From CAYFYJ01 sp964347415 (GTDB taxonomy: Archaea > Aenigmatarchaeota > Aenigmatarchaeia > CG10238-14): a DNA stretch of 64,000 bases. Position 1 is the stretch's first letter; each line of letters opens with the position of its first letter. Of this stretch, positions 41,867-50,077 are shown one piece after another. The DNA lies in contig CAYFYJ010000009.1 in NCBI GenBank assembly GCA_964347415.1, forward strand, positions 1 through 64,000, given 5' to 3'. Below the pieces are notes generated by a model. That model was given only the letters and a program-made list of their open reading frames with translations. It ran no database searches and had not been told where the DNA came from. The translations under genes and the position numbers were made by a program.

Positions 41867-43039
41867 TTGTTAAAGCTATTAGGAACTTTCAAAGGAAGAC
41901 ACACTGAACTTATCTCTTTGTACATTCCTTCTGGTCACAACATTCAAGACATCATGAACATGCTTAAACAGGAGTATGCATTGACGCAGAATGTTAAATC
42001 GAGGGCAACAAGACACAATGTTCTCGACGCTCTTGAAAAGACAATGAACCATTTACGTTTATTCAAGAAAACACCGCCAAACGGTTTAGTGATATTCTGC
42101 GGCAATATCTCAAAAAAAGAAGGTCAACCTGACATCAAACTCTGGTCTGTAGAACCACCACAGCCTTTGGCTCAGAAAATTTATTGGTGCGATCAAAAAT
42201 TCGTTCTAGATCCATTGAAAGAGATGGTAAGAGAGAAAGAAGTTTATGGTCTGATTGTAATAGATACTGGCGGTTCTGATGTTGGTTTCTTGAAGGGAAA
42301 GAAAGTATTGATAGAAAAACACATAGATTCTCTAGTACCAGGAAAAACGAGTAAAGGTGGTTGGAGCCAGCAACGTTATGCCAGAATACGTGAAGAAGCC
42401 AAGAATGAGCATCTGAAGAAGACAGGTGAGATTGCAACAAAAATATTCAAAGGGGAGAAATATTTGAAAGGTGTGATAATCGGTGGTCCTGGCCCTTTAA
42501 AGGAAAAATTTAAAGGGGGCGAATACTTAGATTACCAGTTGAGGAAGAAGGTTTTGGGGGTTGTTGATACAAGTTATACTGGTATTCAAGGACTACAAGA
42601 AATCGTTCAAAGAGGGGAATCGTTAATACAAGAGGCGTCAGCAGTTAGGGAGAGGGCTATAATGCAAGGGTTCTTCGAACATCTAAAGAAAGATGACGGT
42701 TTATCCATCTATGGTCTGGAAGAAGTTAAATCTGCTCTGGATTATGGTGCTGTTAAGACTTTGTTGATATCGGAAGAGTATGACTGGGTTAGGACTGAGC
42801 TAACTTGTCAATGTGGTAATAAAATCGAGAAAGACATTAAACCTGGTTCTGTCCAAAAATGTCCGAAATGCAAGAGCGAGATGAAAATCGAGGGAGAAAA
42901 GGAATTAATCGATGTATTATCAGAGCAGGCGAAAGGCCTTGGGTCTGAGGTGGAAATAATATCAGTAGACTCCAGAGAAGGCGAGCAATTTAAAGAAATT
43001 GGCGGGATTGGAGCTGTTTTAAGATATAAATTAAGCTAA
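41867..43039 (+). CDS. prf1: aRF1/eRF1-family peptide chain release factor with GGW instead of GGQ
   Basis: 390 residues from TTG at 41867. N-domain: GRHTELISLYIPSG and QNVKSRATRH, where NVKS (residues 42-45) replaces the stop-reading NIKS. Middle domain: VPGKTSKGGWSQQRYARIRE, with Trp166 where the catalytic Gln of GGQ should be and Gln at +2 and +3. The C-domain carries CQCGNKI...CPKCKSEM zinc pairs typical of aRF1. The frame is open upstream to 41828, where an ATA follows AGGGTGA and would add 13 residues, restoring the usual N-terminal helix (ESSVKLRKLLKLL). It could be the only release factor, or a paralogue closer to Vms1-like peptidyl-tRNA hydrolases. Confidence 0.85.
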   Translation: MLKLLGTFKGRHTELISLYIPSGHNIQDIMNMLKQEYALTQNVKSRATRHNVLDALEKTMNHLRLFKKTPPNGLVIFCGNISKKEGQPDIKLWSVEPPQPLAQKIYWCDQKFVLDPLKEMVREKEVYGLIVIDTGGSDVGFLKGKKVLIEKHIDSLVPGKTSKGGWSQQRYARIREEAKNEHLKKTGEIATKIFKGEKYLKGVIIGGPGPLKEKFKGGEYLDYQLRKKVLGVVDTSYTGIQGLQEIVQRGESLIQEASAVRERAIMQGFFEHLKKDDGLSIYGLEEVKSALDYGAVKTLLISEEYDWVRTELTCQCGNKIEKDIKPGSVQKCPKCKSEMKIEGEKELIDVLSEQAKGLGSEVEIISVDSREGEQFKEIGGIGAVLRYKLS

Positions 43040-43378
43040 AAATCTTGCTTCATCAATCATTTTTATTTGTTTATCTAACCATTCTAGGTACTTGTATTTA
43101 TTGATAGACGAGAAGTCTCTTTTATTAACCTTAGAATCGTAAATTGCTGATCGGAAATACGCACCTTTCAATTCTTGAAGTATTTCTAATGGGTGTTTAT
43201 TTGTTATTGTTCCATAAATTCTTGCAAATTTTCCATAGAACTCAGGTGTTATTGGTGGTAATCCACATTCTAGATTATACTGAAGAAGCTTGAGGTCGAT
43301 AGATTCTTCTATGGGGATTTCTACCCCTTCATCAACAATTTCCAGATAAAGTTCGGATTCCTCTGGTAATTGCATCAT
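43031..43378 (-). CDS. hypothetical protein
   Basis: 115 residues, not recognised. The N-terminal part is acidic (EESELYLEIVDEGVEIPIEE), the C-terminal part is helical and mixed (KYKYLEWLDKQIKMIDEARF). No signal peptide or metal motif. A minus-strand TATA-like box (CTTTATATACC, about 43420-43430) lies about 45 bases upstream of the ATG. Convergent with the release-factor gene, overlapping by nine bases. Confidence 0.65.
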   Translation of the reverse strand: MMQLPEESELYLEIVDEGVEIPIEESIDLKLLQYNLECGLPPITPEFYGKFARIYGTITNKHPLEILQELKGAYFRSAIYDSKVNKRDFSSINKYKYLEWLDKQIKMIDEARFLA

Positions 43379-43511
43379 ATTTCTCGACCATTAAACTGGC
43401 TTATTATTACTATGAAGTGGTATATAAAGCTTTCTGCCGTTTTCTCCTAAAAAATGAATCTTTTAGACGTTTTTGAAAAAAATATCGACATATTGACTCC
43501 AGCATAGAAAT

Positions 43512-43521
43512 GTTTAAATAC
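43512..43521 (+). promoter_or_regulatory. TATA-like box for the 43540 gene
   Basis: GTTTAAATAC is centred about 25-32 bases before the TTG at 43540 and ATG at 43549. The transcript would be leaderless or nearly so. Confidence 0.45.
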
Positions 43522-43539
43522 TACTAAACAGTAACGAAT

Positions 43540-44514
43540 TTGAGCAAAATGCAAGAAAAGAGTCTATATATAATACTTTTCAAAGAAACCCATCCTTCCT
43601 TTCTAGAGAGTATGGGGATGTTAGAAGGGGAAGAAGGATTTTATTCGATAACAAAAAAAGAAATTGCTGATGAGATTAGAAGAAGAAAAATAAATCGTAT
43701 GGACAGATATGTATCAACCGTTTTTAAAGAAGGTAACCCTCCATCTTATCTTTTGAAGTTATGCTCACCAGAAGCTGCAGAAAGAAAGATAGAAGAAGAT
43801 TTAGTTGCTAGACAGGCAGAAAAACTTGGGATTAATGTAGTCTATCTTGATGATGGGTTTGAGAATGTTAATCCCTATGCAAAAATTGTCAAGAAATTAA
43901 GTGATCAAATATCTTTGTACAGAGAAATGATACAGCAAATTCAAGAAAAACGGGGATACCTGAGAGGCAAATTAAAAGAATGTCAGAAGGAAATAAGGGA
44001 ATTGCCTCAAAACTCTGAGGAACAAAAGAAATTATCAAAGAAGATTGGTCATATCGCTAATAAAATTATTGCAACTTACGCTTACAACGATCCCACAATA
44101 GATTCATGTTATTATCCTCTCGATGTTTTCTCACAAAAATATCGTGTAGCTATACCAGGAGAAGAAATGTTAGTCGCAGAATCCGCAAGAAAGTTCAATT
44201 CTGCTATAGAAATTATAATGAGTGCTAGATACCAGAAAGGGAGAGAGGATTTTTGGATGGATAAGTTTGAAAAGAAAGTAGAAAATTTACCACTAGGGTC
44301 AAAAGTAAACGTTTTTGTGGGGGCAGGACATATAGATGGTTTAACTGTAAAGGGATTTGATTTCAATTGGTTTGATTTACAAAGGAATCGGGAATTGAAT
44401 GAAGTTATGGGGCATTTTGGGAAAAAACTGGAAGAAAAATTCGGAAAATTCGATGAGATCGATTTGACAAAAGAAACGATTAAAGAAGAATTATTGAAGA
44501 AAAGATTGAAATAG
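43540..44514 (+). CDS. hypothetical protein, possibly TraB-like
   Basis: 324 residues (TTG at 43540 or ATG at 43549). No firm assignment. The N-terminus SLYIILFKETHPSFLE and the late motif VFVGAGHIDGL are reminiscent of the TraB/GumN superfamily, where a GxxH near the start and a VGAGH near the end form the active site. A long coiled coil lies between (about 120-180, LYREMIQQIQEKRGYLRGKL). The C-terminus is lysine-rich. A more typical family member is encoded at 47658. Confidence 0.6.
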   Translation: MSKMQEKSLYIILFKETHPSFLESMGMLEGEEGFYSITKKEIADEIRRRKINRMDRYVSTVFKEGNPPSYLLKLCSPEAAERKIEEDLVARQAEKLGINVVYLDDGFENVNPYAKIVKKLSDQISLYREMIQQIQEKRGYLRGKLKECQKEIRELPQNSEEQKKLSKKIGHIANKIIATYAYNDPTIDSCYYPLDVFSQKYRVAIPGEEMLVAESARKFNSAIEIIMSARYQKGREDFWMDKFEKKVENLPLGSKVNVFVGAGHIDGLTVKGFDFNWFDLQRNRELNEVMGHFGKKLEEKFGKFDEIDLTKETIKEELLKKRLK

Positions 44515-44603
44515 TTTTTTTCTCTGCCGGATATCTTACTTATTAAATTTTCTATTAAAGGATAAAGAAACTCTTAAATTCTTAATTCTCCTTTTATCTT
44601 TTA

Positions 44604-45398
44604 GTGAGTCTTTTGAAAGTAAGAGAAGTTCTTGCCCATAAACCCGGATCTGAAATAAACCTTGTTCATAAACCTGAGAGATGGTTGTTTAATGGATTCC
44701 CAAAACTCATAACCATGACCAGAGAACATGAGGAAATTACTAGGTTTCTTCATAGTGAAGGCGTGAAAGTACATTCTCTATTAACTTCGATGACGAGTAA
44801 ACCTAAATTATATTTGATGAGGGATAATGCTGTGGTGGTAGATAGAAAAGCCATTACTTGTCATTTCATAACTGGTATAAGGAGGGGCGAAGAACAGATA
44901 GTCAAGAAAAAACTGAAAGAACTCGGGATTAAAATAACTGGCCATACATTCCCTCCAGGGTTCTTGCATGGTAGTGACCTTTTCTTCACCAAGAAAAATC
45001 ATGCTTTTGCTATAATCGGAGAAAGAACTAATGTTGAAGGAATAAAACACTTGATGGATTTGATGGAAATAGACGTGACACCTATAAAGATGGATAATCT
45101 TTCAAGTCTACAGTTCAACATAATCAATGACATAGTAGTAATGAGTGAAGAAGTCATCCATAAACCAATCTACAAAGTCATGAAAGAGAATGAATTGGAT
45201 ATCATTTTAGCCAGTAAAAAAGATGCTGATAATATGGGGTTGAATTTTCTACAGATTGACGATAATAAGATAGTGAATGTTAGAGCTGACATCAACAAAA
45301 AACTGAAGATGGTTGGCTTTGACGTGATAGAAATAGATATTAGAGAGTTGCTGAAAGGGAACACTGGCCTCAGGAATATGTTCTTACCTTTCTATTAA
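44604..45398 (+). CDS. arginine-deiminase/amidinotransferase-fold pseudoenzyme
   Basis: 264 residues that follow the guanidine-modifying enzyme fold: KPGSEINLV at 13-21, RDNAVVV at 73-79, the IIGERTN motif (137-143) and an end LRNMFLPFY. In active deiminases the GGD motif supplies Asp, a His follows near HLDT, and the C-terminal Cys sits in LRCxxLP. Here Asp125 remains (HGSD), but the His position reads SSLQ (167-170) and the Cys position is Asn258. So it is unlikely to be an active deiminase. A partial arginine-fermentation gene set lies 6 kb downstream. Possible roles are ligand binding or regulation. Confidence 0.7.
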   Translation: MSLLKVREVLAHKPGSEINLVHKPERWLFNGFPKLITMTREHEEITRFLHSEGVKVHSLLTSMTSKPKLYLMRDNAVVVDRKAITCHFITGIRRGEEQIVKKKLKELGIKITGHTFPPGFLHGSDLFFTKKNHAFAIIGERTNVEGIKHLMDLMEIDVTPIKMDNLSSLQFNIINDIVVMSEEVIHKPIYKVMKENELDIILASKKDADNMGLNFLQIDDNKIVNVRADINKKLKMVGFDVIEIDIRELLKGNTGLRNMFLPFY

Positions 45399-46474
45399 CC
45401 TGCCATTGTTTCTCCACAAGCATTAGATCTTGCTGTTTTGCGGACTAAAGAAATTTCTGCACCCGGTGGTACCATGTATTTATCAGCTGTAACAGGTATG
45501 TAATGTCCATTAACTTTAATCTCCCAATAAGTACCATCACGTTCACCTGAACCATTTACAGTCATGATATATTCTCCTCCAAATCTCCTGCTATACCTCG
45601 ATGAAATCCTTAAACCAGAATCTAACATCGCTTGATAGGCTGTAGTCAGTCTCTTAGATGCGAATCTATATTCTTCGTGGAATAATTCACCATCTCTTTC
45701 AATGGGGTTTTTGTATACATTATGTATTACACCACCTAACTGCCCAACATTTTGTTTTTGGGTCTGTAAAGTTGAAACTTGACCATATTCTTGAACTAAA
45801 TTTTCAGGTCTTAGGTCTTCACGCCTTACTTTTTCAGGTCCTAACCGATAACTGCCTGTGTCTAACACAGTATTTGTTTCTAAATAATTATCGCCATTAG
45901 TTAATGGTCTGAATTTTTCTTCATACGCTATGTTAGATAATTCCTGCAATAGATTGTCAGTATATTCAGGAAGGGGTAAAACTATAGTTATATCATTCAT
46001 GTTATCGACTAAAATTTGTGGTTTTATCGGGAGTTTAAGGGCTTCTGGCATCATAGTCTTGGGTTGAGCCACTTCCAAAGGTTTGACTAAATTCATCGTG
46101 GGTTCTATCGGTATTATCGGTTGTAATTCATTCTGTGTTTCATAATCAGGCCGGTAATTGTAAACCAGAGTTAAACTAGTCATTTTCAATTCGTTTCTTA
46201 GAGCATAAGTCTGACCTCTTTTTGCCAAAGATTTAGATTTGGTTTTTTTCTTAAACTTCAGTATGAGTTTTTTTTCTTCTTCATCCAAGGCTATATCCAA
46301 CGATTTGGTCTCTTCTTTGAGTTCCAACAAAAATGATGATGTGAAGAGGTTCGACAATAAATCTCTCAGTTCTGTAGATTGCCCGAAACTTTCGTTTGTA
46401 GGATCTAAACCGAATAAATCTTCTGTTAAAACTGCATCTTGTGGTTTTGTTTTTAGTTGGAGTAGCTGTCGCAT
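45395..46474 (-). CDS. hypothetical protein with C-terminal DUF4430-like domain
   Basis: 359 residues. The N-terminal two-thirds are unassigned and partly low-complexity (Leu/Glu/Lys-rich 1-95; Pro-rich linker at about 125-165). The C-terminal segment YWEIKVNGHYIPVTADKYMV then PPGAEISLV (about 318-346) resembles the DUF4430/transcobalamin-like beta domain, usually found in surface or cofactor-binding proteins. No signal peptide is apparent, which is odd for that domain. Convergent with the deiminase-fold gene (overlap four bases). Confidence 0.65.
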   Translation of the reverse strand: MRQLLQLKTKPQDAVLTEDLFGLDPTNESFGQSTELRDLLSNLFTSSFLLELKEETKSLDIALDEEEKKLILKFKKKTKSKSLAKRGQTYALRNELKMTSLTLVYNYRPDYETQNELQPIIPIEPTMNLVKPLEVAQPKTMMPEALKLPIKPQILVDNMNDITIVLPLPEYTDNLLQELSNIAYEEKFRPLTNGDNYLETNTVLDTGSYRLGPEKVRREDLRPENLVQEYGQVSTLQTQKQNVGQLGGVIHNVYKNPIERDGELFHEEYRFASKRLTTAYQAMLDSGLRISSRYSRRFGGEYIMTVNGSGERDGTYWEIKVNGHYIPVTADKYMVPPGAEISLVRKTARSNACGETMAG

Positions 46475-46572
46475 AGGAATTACTAAAAAAATTATGTTTC
46501 TAAATATTTATATTTTGGCTGAAAAAGACCTCAGTTAAACTAATAAGAGTTCATTCAGATATTATTTCTTAG

Positions 46573-46929
46573 ATGCCATACTACTTGACACGACAGGAAA
46601 GATGGAATCATGCATTCTCAGGTTTAGTGGGGGTTTTGGATATAATTATAGGTCTACTCGTTTATTTGAGCAGAAATTATGATTTCGCCTCAAACCCTGC
46701 TATAATTTTATTATCTTTATTCTACTTTTGTCTGGGAATTTGGACTTTGGGGATCAACATAAAGAAAAAGAATTATTTAGAGTGGAAAGGGATCATCGAT
46801 ATAGTCAGTGCTGTGTGTTTGTTCTTGGTGTTTTCTGGAAGTATTTATGAGTTTTTTGGGGCGATAGGAATAGTTATCGTGATTAAAGGTATTCTTAGTT
46901 TGTTCCTGATAACGACAAGTCAAGATTGA
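46573..46929 (+). CDS. small multi-pass membrane protein
   Basis: 118 residues with about four hydrophobic segments (about 14-32, 42-60, 75-92, 96-113) and short polar loops. Not assigned with confidence; the layout resembles small DUF308-like membrane proteins. Followed by the zinc-ribbon/Hsp20-like gene. Confidence 0.65.
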   Translation: MPYYLTRQERWNHAFSGLVGVLDIIIGLLVYLSRNYDFASNPAIILLSLFYFCLGIWTLGINIKKKNYLEWKGIIDIVSAVCLFLVFSGSIYEFFGAIGIVIVIKGILSLFLITTSQD

Positions 46930-46976
46930 CCCAAAGGGGAAAAGTTAAAAAAGTAAAGGGGTAAAGATTAAATAAT

Positions 46977-47594
46977 ATGTTCGAATCAAAAAGATGTAGA
47001 AAATGTGGTAAAGGTTTAAAAAAGGAATGGGAATTCTGCCCTTACTGTGGGGAAGGAGTTGAGTATAAACGGCCCTACGGGGATGTTTTTGAGGATATAG
47101 AAAAAGAATTCGAAAGAATAGCTAAGATGCCTACCCCCATGTTTATTAGATTTCCAAAACTCGATATGGAATCACCGTTTAAAAGAGGCAACATCAGCAT
47201 AGTTATTAAAACTGGAACCGGTATGAAACCTAAAATCGATGTAAAAACTTCTGGACATTACAAAAAACTCGAACCCCAGATAAAAAGAAGGTTGGGTGTG
47301 GAAGGAGAAGTCGAGCAGGTAAAGGAAGAAAAACGAGAAATTAGGATACCCAAAACAACCGAAGAACCAGAAACGAGAATTGAATCACGGGGTAATGAAG
47401 AAACGATCACGATTAAATTACCAGATGTTAAAAAATTGGACGATATCGAAATCAGAAAATTGGGACAATCCATCGAGATAAAGGCCTTTGCTGGGGATAA
47501 AGCATACTTTAAGTTAATTCCGATTAGATCTAATGCTCAAATTTCTGATAGAAGTTTCAAGAATGGTGTTCTGAAGATTCAAATAGTGAAATAA
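46977..47594 (+). CDS. zinc-ribbon protein with C-terminal Hsp20/CS-like domain
   Basis: 205 residues. Residues 7-24 form a zinc ribbon (CRKCGKGLKKEWEFCPYCGE, two CxxC). A linker of about 80 residues follows (PTPMFIRFPKLDMESPFKRG, highly charged later), then a C-terminal all-beta segment (about 125-205) with the alpha-crystallin/CS pattern: ETITIKLPDVKKLDDIEIRK, then SIEIKAFAGDKAYFKL and the FKNGVLKIQI end strand. The combination suggests a chaperone-like adaptor. Function is inferred only. Confidence 0.65.
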   Translation: MFESKRCRKCGKGLKKEWEFCPYCGEGVEYKRPYGDVFEDIEKEFERIAKMPTPMFIRFPKLDMESPFKRGNISIVIKTGTGMKPKIDVKTSGHYKKLEPQIKRRLGVEGEVEQVKEEKREIRIPKTTEEPETRIESRGNEETITIKLPDVKKLDDIEIRKLGQSIEIKAFAGDKAYFKLIPIRSNAQISDRSFKNGVLKIQIVK

Positions 47595-47657
47595 CAATAA
47601 GTTACTTCTTCTGAGGTCAATTTAAATTTAACTGAAAATAGTATATTCATTGATTTC

Positions 47658-48347
47658 ATGGTGAAATATAAACTACCTTATGTATGGGAATTGTATCCAA
47701 AAGATAAACCAGAAATGACCTCAGTATTGATAGGAACAATCCATGTACTATTGAAATCTAGTAAAGTAATGAGAGATTTTGCTTACAATCTACATCTTGA
47801 ACCTTATTTTCATAACAAAGAATATCTTCTTACAGAATCAGAAGTGGAAACTGATATAGGATGGTATAGACAACTCAATGCTTCACAAAAAAGAACCTTG
47901 CATTTTACTTTTCTTGATGGTAATACAATCGTTATAGATGCTATTTTGGAAGATTTTGCGAAAAAAAATAATATACCCCATAAAGGAATAGAGTCATTTA
48001 ATGAACGTAAAAAGGCTGCGTTTGCTGTGACTGCTAAAACTGCTGAAGAGTATGCGGGATTAGAGGAAAGTGAAAGAACTTATAGAACTTTTTTGCCTTT
48101 TGTTATGTTTCAGAAACTTTTGTACACGTGGGAATTGTATAAGTATGGTTATGTTTACATGTTAGGGAGGTTTAAATTCGATTATTCCGAATTTACCCCA
48201 GACCGTATAGATAAGAGAGATAAAAAAATGGCAGAAAAACTTAGGGATGAATTCTATGAGAACCGATGTGTGGCGGGAGTTGGATTGTATCATTGTCCAT
48301 GGATATGCAATCAACTAATGTCAGAGTTCGTAATCAGAAGGATTTGA
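47658..48347 (+). CDS. TraB/GumN-family protein
   Basis: 229 residues. The N-terminal half has the family pattern LPYVWELYPKDKPEMTSVLI, GTIHV (residues 27-31) and LLTESEVE (about 55-62), corresponding to the GTxH and E motifs. The C-terminal ENRCVAGVGLYHCPWI corresponds to the terminal VGxGH motif, with Tyr-His instead of Gly-His. Members include bacterial TraB/PrgY and animal TIKI proteases, where these residues bind metal. No signal peptide here. Confidence 0.55.
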   Translation: MVKYKLPYVWELYPKDKPEMTSVLIGTIHVLLKSSKVMRDFAYNLHLEPYFHNKEYLLTESEVETDIGWYRQLNASQKRTLHFTFLDGNTIVIDAILEDFAKKNNIPHKGIESFNERKKAAFAVTAKTAEEYAGLEESERTYRTFLPFVMFQKLLYTWELYKYGYVYMLGRFKFDYSEFTPDRIDKRDKKMAEKLRDEFYENRCVAGVGLYHCPWICNQLMSEFVIRRI

Positions 48348-48390
48348 GCATATATTTTAATTTAATTTGAATAAAAACTAATTATTCTAT

Positions 48391-49623
48391 ATGGAAATAA
48401 AAAAGAACCCTCCTGGATCGAAAGTAAAAAAAATCGTAAAACAAACCAAGAAATTCTGCATCGAAACCACCTTTGCCTATCCTCTCGTCATAAAAACTGG
48501 TAACGGTTGTTTACTAGAGGATGTTGACGGAACTATTTATTTGGATTTTAATTCTAACGTTGCTAGTTGCAGTGTAGGTTATAATCATCCAGAGATAATG
48601 AAAGTCCTAGAAAAATTCTCCAAACTCGGTACTCATAAGATTGCAGGACAGGATTTCTATACTGAAGAACAGGTAAAACTAGCCAGAAAACTCGTAAAAA
48701 TTACGCCTAGGGATTTATCGAGAATTCTTCTCATTAACAGCGGGGCAGAAGCAGTTGAGAATGCGATAAAGTTTTGTTACAGAAAACATGGACCTTTAGC
48801 GGGTGTATCATGTATTAGAGGTTTCCATGGGAGAACTATAGGTGCTTTATCTTTTACAGATAGTAAGGCTGTGCAAAAAAGAAATTATCCTGAAGTTAAT
48901 AACGAGTTAATAAAATTCTGCACGAACGATAATGATCCAGATATCAACCAGTTAGAAGAATTGATACAGAGAGAGGCTGAGCCTGCTTTTGTTATCGTAG
49001 AATGCGTACAGGGTGAAGGTGGTTATAGGCCAGCAAGTAAAAAATTCATTCAAACATTGAGAAAAGTAACCAAGAAGCATCATGTACCATTGATCATCGA
49101 CGATATACAAGCAGGGATGGGCAGAACAGGAAAATGGTGGTCTTTCGAACACTATAAAGTCAAACCAGATTTAATGACTGCTGGGAAATCGTTACAAGTT
49201 GGAGCTGTAGTTTCTTCCAGATATTATGATCCTCATGAACCTGGTTCAGTCTCCTCAACCTGGGGTGGTGGGCACAGGATTGACATGGCTGTTGGGCTGA
49301 AGACTATCGAGATAATCGAGAAGGAGAGATTGTTGAAGAATGCTCGAGTAACGGGAGGATATTTCCTGAAGAGATTCAAAGAGATGCAAGAAAAATATCC
49401 AGATAAAATCGTGGATGTTCGTGGCTTAGGTTTAATGTTAGGTATTGAGTTCAAAGACGAGAAACGCAGAAATTTTGTTGTCCAAGAAGCCTTCAAAAAA
49501 AGGTTGTTACTGTTGGGTTGCGGTTACAAGAGTGTTAGAATTGCGCCACCGTTGATAATAACAAAAGATATTGCAGATCATGGATTGTACATTTTTGAAA
49601 ATACAATGAAGGATCTCAGATGA
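48391..49623 (+). CDS. class III PLP aminotransferase (ornithine/GABA type) or related racemase
   Basis: 410 residues. PLP-binding features: INSGAEAVENAIKFCYRKHG (about 117-136), VIVECVQGEGGYRPASKKF (about 209-227), the DDIQAGMGRTGKWWSFEH motif with the Asp of the cofactor ring, and the Schiff-base Lys in TAGKSLQVGAVVSS (about 270). The family includes acetylornithine, ornithine and GABA aminotransferases, and archaeal amino acid racemases. With OTC and carbamate kinase 1.4 kb downstream, ornithine metabolism is a plausible role, but substrate is undetermined. The stop overlaps the next ATG (ATGA). Confidence 0.85.
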   Translation: MEIKKNPPGSKVKKIVKQTKKFCIETTFAYPLVIKTGNGCLLEDVDGTIYLDFNSNVASCSVGYNHPEIMKVLEKFSKLGTHKIAGQDFYTEEQVKLARKLVKITPRDLSRILLINSGAEAVENAIKFCYRKHGPLAGVSCIRGFHGRTIGALSFTDSKAVQKRNYPEVNNELIKFCTNDNDPDINQLEELIQREAEPAFVIVECVQGEGGYRPASKKFIQTLRKVTKKHHVPLIIDDIQAGMGRTGKWWSFEHYKVKPDLMTAGKSLQVGAVVSSRYYDPHEPGSVSSTWGGGHRIDMAVGLKTIEIIEKERLLKNARVTGGYFLKRFKEMQEKYPDKIVDVRGLGLMLGIEFKDEKRRNFVVQEAFKKRLLLLGCGYKSVRIAPPLIITKDIADHGLYIFENTMKDLR

Positions 49624-50042
49624 CGAAGAAGAAAAAATTCCGAAAGAAAAGGTTCACCAGATATTTAATCAAGAGTTTGATGAGAGAAAAAGTAAAGAAT
49701 ATTAAAATAAAGAATGATCGAATTTCTCTTGAATATGATGGAGAGAAGATAAGAAATAAAATAGTTATAAAAAAACATGAATGGTTTGTAGGTAGTTGGG
49801 CTAAGACAAGGGGAAAAGTCTACATCGATAATGACCTCAAAGGCAAGAAAGATAGAGATGCTGTTGCTGTTCATGAAGCGATCGAAAAATTCGTGGCTCA
49901 GAAGTATGGTTTGGATGAGGAAATTGATGCTCACAGGATTGCGACCAAGAAGGAAAGAGAGTATTTTGAAAAAATCGGTGGTAATTGGAGAAGACATCAG
50001 ATGAAAGTAACAAAGGTTTGGATGCGTGAAGGCAAGAAATGA
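49620..50042 (+). CDS. HExxE-motif metalloprotease-like protein
   Basis: 140 residues, strongly basic N-terminus (MTKKKKFRKKRFTRYLIKSL). Contains AVAVHEAIEKFVAQKYGLDE and EIDAHRIATKKE: an HExxE helix followed about 20 residues later by a His, a pattern of small zinc peptidases. A predicted peptidase or structural zinc protein; no known name. Translationally coupled to the aminotransferase. Confidence 0.65.
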   Translation: MTKKKKFRKKRFTRYLIKSLMREKVKNIKIKNDRISLEYDGEKIRNKIVIKKHEWFVGSWAKTRGKVYIDNDLKGKKDRDAVAVHEAIEKFVAQKYGLDEEIDAHRIATKKEREYFEKIGGNWRRHQMKVTKVWMREGKK

Positions 50043-50077
50043 TAACCTTTATCATATGAAAAATAAAACATTATTCA

